This document shows positions 58,251-64,000 of a DNA stretch of 64,000 nucleotides, one piece after another. The notes under the pieces were generated by a model. That model had not been told where the DNA came from. It ran no database searches and worked only from the letters and a program-made list of their open reading frames with translations. The stretch lies in contig NC_134102.1 of assembly GCF_000715075.1 (NCBI RefSeq), forward strand, positions 95,187,766 through 95,251,765, in the 5' to 3' direction. This DNA comes from Nicotiana tabacum. Its lineage: Eukaryota; Streptophyta; Magnoliopsida; Solanales; Solanaceae. The translations under genes were made by a program, and so were the position numbers. The stretch's first letter is position 1. Every line of letters starts with the position of its first letter.

Positions 58251-59476
58251 CAAGTTGAAGTTAGACTGAGATTGGCTCAGGTTTGGTTGAGTTGAAGAAG
58301 GAGCTTCAGATTGGCTTAGGGTTGCCTGAGTTTGTCTCCTTCTAGCATGTTGTTGAAGTTGCCTTTGTGTTACTGCATTTGTTCCTTTCTACCTTAGTTC
58401 CAGGTGCTCTATATCCAAAATCAATACTAGTCTGGCTAGCATCAATTATTTTCCTAAGATCATGTGTGACTCTGTACCTTAACCCAAACTACATTCAAAT
58501 AGAAATATAATTTTACAACTTAGTATAGTAATTAGACACAATAATTGGACAGAATTTCACATACTTACCCTCTCTATGACTGTCTTTGAATCACCAAACA
58601 TTTGGTCTTCCACCTAAAGTTCTAAGAATTTGTTGAGGAGTCCTTGATATTTCTTCTGTAGTTATAGATTGTTGTGTTCCTGATCCACCATCAGTAGTAG
58701 TTCTAGAATTTCTTTGTGTTGTAGATCTAACTGTTGCAGTAGTAGAAAATTATTGTGTTGCAGATCCACCACCAACAGTAGTACTAGAATGACCTCCTGA
58801 TGCAGCTGTAGTAGCATGTGCATTTGCAGTACTACTCCCAGCACCAGTAGTTGAACTTTGCCCTTTCTAAAATACCCATAATATAAATTTTTTTTAGCAA
58901 AAGACTAAAAAATACTTAAAGCATAAGGAGTATTTGTTTCTTACCAGGATTGGACATACTTATTGTTATGCCCTACTGTCTTGCAATGAGAAGAGGTCAT
59001 TGGTGTTCCCTTTCTTGATCTCTTACCAGATACACAATACTATCCCCCCGAGCCTTTCTTCTATATTTCTTAGGTCTACCAGGCATCTTAGTAATTACAG
59101 GAGGCTCAACTTTGGGGTTTTGAGTTGGAGGCCACATCTCCATGTTGGTCATAGGTTGAATGTAACAATTGAATGCCTTGAGGTATGTTTTCTTCTTATT
59201 CCAATGCTCAACATAGTCAGCAATGTCATACCTTTAAAAAAAAGTACACAAAGTGTATTGGAGGAGGGTATGCCTTTCAGCTGCCACATTCTACATGTGC
59301 ACTCTTTCTTTGCAAAATCAACTATGTATTTATAAATTCCATCTTGGATCTTAAATCCAGTGTCCACATTCCATTTATATTCATGCTTGGTGGCTCTTAT
59401 AGATTGCTCTTCAATGTACCCTATTGCCATAAGAGATATATCAGAATTCCACTTTGTAACAATTCTCTCATATTAA
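58250..59476 (-). pseudogene. MULE transposase, C-terminal part
   Basis: On the minus strand, the SWIM zinc-finger region reads FAKKECTCRMWQLKGIP, followed by NTLCVLFFKG, with the CXC part intact and the usual CXH part changed. Next come QPMTNMEMWPPTQNPKVEPP and MPGRPKKYRRKA, then a degraded zinc knuckle (SSHCKTVGHNNK) and a Ser/Thr/Gly-rich tail. A stop near 58752 and broken frames (for example near 59410) make it non-functional. The gene continues at 63019 beyond the LTR insertion. Confidence 0.85.
59472..59476. repeat. Imperfect TSD of the LTR inside the MULE
   Basis: ATTAA here and ATTAG at 63019-63023 agree at four of five bases. Confidence 0.65.
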
Positions 59477-60860
59477 TATCACGATCCAAAATCCTAACCT
59501 GTCGTGATGGCGCCTATCTCAATACTAGGCAAGCCGACAACACCAATAACCCATAATTTCTTTTAAATACTGAAAACATAATAATTAAGTTTAAGAGTAA
59601 ATCCCACAAACATTGAAAATAAACACACTCCCAAAACTCAGTGTCACTGAGTACATGAGCATCTATACATCACTAGTCTGGAAAACACGGTCTATAATAG
59701 TTTGAGACAAAAATATAGTAAACAAAATATATGGAAGGAGAGACAAGGTCTGCGAAATATGGCAGCTACCTCTGAATTTCTGAAAAATCAATTATGCGAA
59801 AGAATCAACACCCATTGTGTCCGGCATCAACTGGATCTGCACACGAAGTACAAGGTGTAGTATGAGTACTACCAATACAGTAAGTAATAATACAAAATAA
59901 AGAACTGAAGATAATGACGAGCTTCACAGTTAAGTCCAAATACAATAATTTCCAACATAAAAAGATAGGCATGCTTTCAAGTTCAACATTTAAAACTCCA
60001 CAGTAATTTCATATCAACTTCGACTGAAACAGAAGAAAGATGTCTTTTAGAAATTTTCCAAAACCGTGATATATGACAGCTGAAATGTAGCAATAATGAA
60101 ATCAATGCATCCTCTGAGAGTAATAGTCACTCAGTCCTCCCATTCACTCCAACCTCACAGCCACTCTTTCCTCACAGTCACTCATTCCTCACAATCACTC
60201 AGCACTCGACACTTGACACTCTGCACTCGCACTCAGTAGGTACATGCGCTCACTAGGGGTGTGTACAGACTCCGGAGGGGCTCCTTTAGCCCAAGCGCTA
60301 TAACAAGTCAATCATGGTATATATCAATAAAACATATTGCGATGTGCAGTGCGATTCTATAAATATCCTCAAAATTAGGCCCTCGGCCTCACTCAGTCAT
60401 CAACATCTCCAGCCTCTCGGGCTCTCAGAAATTATGATAAGCAGCCCTCGGCCTCAAAATAGTGATATGATGCATCAATAATAAAAGAGAGAGACTGAGA
60501 TGTAATATGCAAGTAAAATCATGACTGAGTGAAAAATAGTAATTTAACAGATAATTTAATATGTACACGACCTCTGTGGGTCCCATCAGTGTCAACACAT
60601 GGTTTAAACATGATTTATAGTTCAGTTTCCATAATACGTGAAAATATGTACGGGTAACAACTATTTATTCAACTACACAGATCCATAGAATTGACCAAGT
60701 CACAATTCCTACGGTGCACACCCACACGCCTGTCACCTAGCATGTGCGTCACCTTAAAACCTCACATAACACATAATCCGGGGTTTCATACCCTTAGGAC
60801 CAAATTTAGAACTATTACTTACTTCAAACCGTGTAATTATTTATTCCGCTATGCCTTTAC

Positions 60861-62740
60861 CACGAGAATTGGTCTCCGAAAGCCTCATATCTAGCCACAA
60901 TTAATTCGATTCAGTCAATACCAATTATTGTAATTAATTCCATAAGAAAATACTAATTTTTCCAATAAAATCCAAAATTTAACTCAAATATAGCCCGTGG
61001 ACCCCACGTCTCGGAACCCGACAAAAGTTATAAAATATGAACTCCCATCCAACCAGGAGTCCAATCATACAAGTTTCACACAATTCTGACATCAACTTGA
61101 CCGTCAAATCTTCAATTAAATTCTTTGAAGATTTCTACTATTTTCAACCCAATATTTACCCATTTGAACTCAACAATCTTTCCACAAACCTTATTGGTAT
61201 GCGTGTGTATAAATAATACCCTCACTCCCAAGAATTATACTCCCAATCACCCATATCTTCCCAAACTCGAAATTGAAGAGTAGGGTTAGAAATTCCTACC
61301 TCTTTGAAGCCCTAGCAAGATCCTTGTGAAATCTTCAAACGTTGAACAAGAATTAATGGACAATTGACTAGGCCTTCACTTTCTCTCTATAAGATGCTCT
61401 CACCTCTCTCTAAAATATCAGATGAAATCCTTCAAAATGACCCCCAATAGTGTTTTATAAGAATGGAGTCGAGTTTATAAAATCAGAAAAATAAAGTTCT
61501 GAAACACACTCTGCGGTCGCATATGCGGCCACCATAATGGGTCGCAAAAATGGCCTCCAGAATTGGACAACGCTGCCTCAGTCTGCGGTCATTATACGGT
61601 TCGCAGACCTATTTTTCGGTCACATAATGCACCGCAGAACTGATATGCGGTCGCATAATGCGCCGCAAACTTTCCTCCACACTTGCCCCACTCCTGATTC
61701 ACTCTACGACCATTATGCGGTGTGCAGAGTGATTTTGCGACCGCATAGTGGGCCATAGAAATGACATTTTCTGGCAAATAACATTTTTTGGCCACGAGAA
61801 TTGGTCTCCGAAAGACTCATATCTAGCCACAATTAATTTGATTTAGTCAATACCAATTATTATAATAAATTCCATAAGGAAATACTAATTTTTCCAATAA
61901 AATATGAAAATTAACTCAAAAATCGTCCGTGGGCCCCACATCTCGGAACCCAACAAAAATTATAAAATATGAACGCCCATCCAACCACGAGTCTAACTAT
62001 ACAGATTTTACAAAATTATGACATCAACTCGACCCTCAAATCTTCAATTAAAATCTTTGAAGATTTCTACCATTTTCAACCCAAAGTTTACCCATTTGAA
62101 CTCAACAATCTTTTCACAAACCTTATTTGTATGTGTATGTATAAATAATACTCTCACACCCAAGAATTATACTCCCAATCATTCATCTTTATCCAAACTC
62201 GATATTGAAGACTAGGGGTTAGAACCTTACCTCTTGGGTGAAGATCCTGTGATATTTCCTTGTTGGATTTCAAAGCTTGAACAAGATCTTGATGAACAAA
62301 GCACTTGATCTTTAAGGGCTATAAATCAAAGTTGGGTTGGGTTATAAAAATAAGAAAATGGACTCTCCAAACTAAGATCTGTGATCGCAGAGTGGACTGC
62401 GAAACTATTGTGCGGCCCGCAAAATGGACCGCGGAATTGATCTTCAAAAATTGGGTTGTTTCGGGTTGGGTCTGCGGTAGGTTTACGGCCCGCAGACCTG
62501 TTCATCAATCGCAAAATGCACCGTAGACTTGTTCTGCGGTCGCATAATGCACCGCATAACTTCCCTCCGAAAATCCCAAATTGATTCTGCGATAGGTTTT
62601 GCGATCCGCGAAATAATTATGCGTTCGCATAATTGACCGCACAATGGTCCTCAAACTTGGCTCATTTCTGCTTCACTCTGCGGCCATTATGCGGTCCGCA
62701 GAGTGATTATGCGGCCGCATAGTGGGCCACAGAAATGTAT
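60861..62740 (-). repeat. 932-bp direct duplication inside the LTR
   Basis: CACGAGAATTGGTCTCCGAA occurs at 60861 and 61793. Each copy contains the GTGG.CCCCAC block (near 60995 and 61930), a leader-like stretch, and a palindrome cluster (61510-61760 and 62378-62735). Confidence 0.9.
61510..62735. repeat. TGCGGTCGCATAATGCGCCGCA palindrome clusters
   Basis: There are two clusters, 61510-61760 and 62378-62735. Words of the form TGCGGTCGCATA and ATGCGCCGCAGA alternate at about 20-40 base spacing. Confidence 0.8.
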
Positions 62741-63018
62741 TTTCCTATAACCTTTGTACTAATTGATCTATCTCAGCACCACAAAACCTTAATTTCCTTA
62801 GCAAAAATTCTCTAGGGTCGATACACATAAGTCAACATTTGGTCAACATTTTCAACTTAAGTTCCAAACCTTGAAACTAAGTGCTCCAATTATTCTAAAA
62901 CCTCACCGGACCCGAACTAATCCCCCCGGCAAGTCACATAACAACTGTAAGGCATAAATTGAACAGTAAATAGGAGAACGAGGTTGTAATACTCAAAATG
63001 ATTGGTCGTGTCGTTATA

Positions 63019-63992
63019 ATTAGTCATCCTCTCCATTACTTTCACTCTGATCTCTTCCAACATGGTTATGATTGACTTGTGCCTAGAAGTAAGTATCCAA
63101 CTATTGAAGGTCTCAGACATGGGGTTCTCCACAACATCACACTTACTATAGTCTTTAAGAAAGGCAATGCACCATGACTGTTTGGGATATCTAAGCAAGT
63201 CTTCTATTATCTTATTGCCACTCAATTCTGCCAACTCATCTAGTTTAACCTTCAGAAATACTTCAAATGAAGCTCTTGCACAATCCCATAATTTCTTCCT
63301 TCTTTCCTCACCACTCCAGGTTTTCTTCCAGTTGCTCCAACTCATCTAATTTAACCTTCAGAAACAATATACATTTCTATGCTCAGCATTTGGCATCAAT
63401 TCAGATACAGCTTGAAAAACAAAAATACACTGTTAAAGTTCATATAATGCAAGCTTAAGTATTAAAGTAAAAAATGAGATTAAAACAATATACATACCTT
63501 CTGCATATCAGACATAATTGTTAGTCCTTCACCTTCAGATTCTGTCAGTTTCAAGTCCTCCATTAGACACCTAAAAAACCATGATCAATTATTCTTGGTC
63601 TCTTTCTCAACTACTGCCCATGCAACAGGGTATATCTGGTTATTACCATCCTTAGCATTGCATGACAATGGATCACCTTTACACACTCCCTTCAGAAATG
63701 TACCATCAAAGCCAATTATATTTCTACACCCTTCTAACCAACCTATTTTCAAAGCATGTAAACAAATATATATCCCCACAAAGACCTCTTTACCAGGTTC
63801 TATTTCTTTTGAAGTCCTCACCACAACAGTGCTTCTAGGGTTAGTAGTTTTTATCATGTCAGCATAATCATAAATCCTAGCAAACTTCATTTTGTAATCA
63901 CCTAAATAATTACCCATTACCTTCTGTCTAGCCCTGACACATATTGTTTTTTCTACATACACACCATACTTAATCCTTATCAACTCTTGCAA
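63019..63992 (-). pseudogene. MULE transposase, catalytic part
   Basis: On the minus strand, the DDE-type transposase core reads NIIGFDGTFLKGVCKGDP, DGNNQIYPVAWAVVEKET (first catalytic Asp in GFDGTF), then a stop in place of a Trp codon near 63583. Further on come LKLTESEGEGLTIMSDMQK, PNAEHRN and WKKTWSGEERRKKLWDCARASF. The end of the core, YSKCDVVENPMSETFNSWIL and MLEEIRVKVMERM, runs to the LTR insertion. A possible intron follows DMQK (GTATGT near 63500), but stops near 63373 show decay. The gene extends beyond the window. MULEs move by cut-and-paste and often carry host gene pieces. Confidence 0.88.
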
Positions 63993-64000
63993 CTTATTGA

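Larger units (their letters stand above)
59477..63018 (-). mobile_element. Gypsy-type solo LTR inside the MULE transposase gene
   Basis: In + orientation it starts TATCACGATCCAAAATCC and ends GGTCGTGTCGTTATA, which are decayed forms of the TGTCACGACCC and GTCGTTACA ends of the element at 1-9851. Long stretches match that LTR in reverse: the GAGTGA block at 60105-60245 and the GCACTCGCACTCAGTAGG part. A 932-base internal duplication carries CpG palindromes. No internal genes are present, so it is a solo LTR. Confidence 0.87.

Noticed and set aside
58250..63992. MULE terminal inverted repeats
   Set aside because: I looked for long inverted repeats near the 3' tail but found none that I can support, and the other end is outside the window.

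Overview
This is a stretch of plant nuclear DNA, very probably from Nicotiana or a close relative in the Solanaceae. The evidence is a Tnt1-type solo LTR with its diagnostic 31-bp repeat, Au-type SINE copies, Solanaceae-style MITEs, a spliced six-exon host gene and dense nested LTR retrotransposons. About 85% of the window is transposon-derived, and almost every transposon ORF carries stops or frameshifts.

Region by region. 1-9851: a decayed Ty3/gypsy chromovirus (Tekay/Del-like) on the + strand, with a truncated 5' LTR, gag, protease, RT, RNase H, integrase, chromodomain-like tail and a 3.4-kb 3' LTR. 9852-23684: a minus-strand Tnt1-94-like Ty1/copia element, cut by a minus-strand gypsy-type element at 10249-21592 (TSD ATTTC). 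That inserted element has two 4.1-kb LTRs and only a gag gene, a TR-GAG-like layout. 24572-25169: a Tnt1-like solo LTR with TSD AAAAT. 26313-26923: an Au-type SINE split by a Tourist-like MITE. 27060-27620: a 107-bp tandem repeat. 28834-45754: a chromovirus-type solo LTR (TSD ATAAG) that is itself split by a complete but dead Athila-like element at 30953-45003. 46960-50616: another long gypsy-type LTR with an internal 1.17-kb duplication.

51213-56471 holds the only apparently intact host gene. It is a six-exon AHP4-like histidine phosphotransfer gene, and Tyr stands at the position of the phospho-accepting His, so it is a candidate pseudo-HPt cytokinin regulator. Its large introns carry MITEs and fold-back elements. 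57500-57915 is a broken GRF-type zinc-finger gene. 58250-64000 is the 3' part of a minus-strand MULE transposase gene, split at 59477-63018 by a minus-strand solo LTR.

A theme that ordinary annotation does not explain is that LTRs from clearly different lineages (chromovirus, TR-GAG-like and Athila) all carry arrays of short CpG-rich palindromes in paired, spaced form. In three LTRs the array-bearing segment has been tandemly duplicated. Limits: lineage names rest on motif recognition without database searches, and percent identities and insertion ages were not computed.
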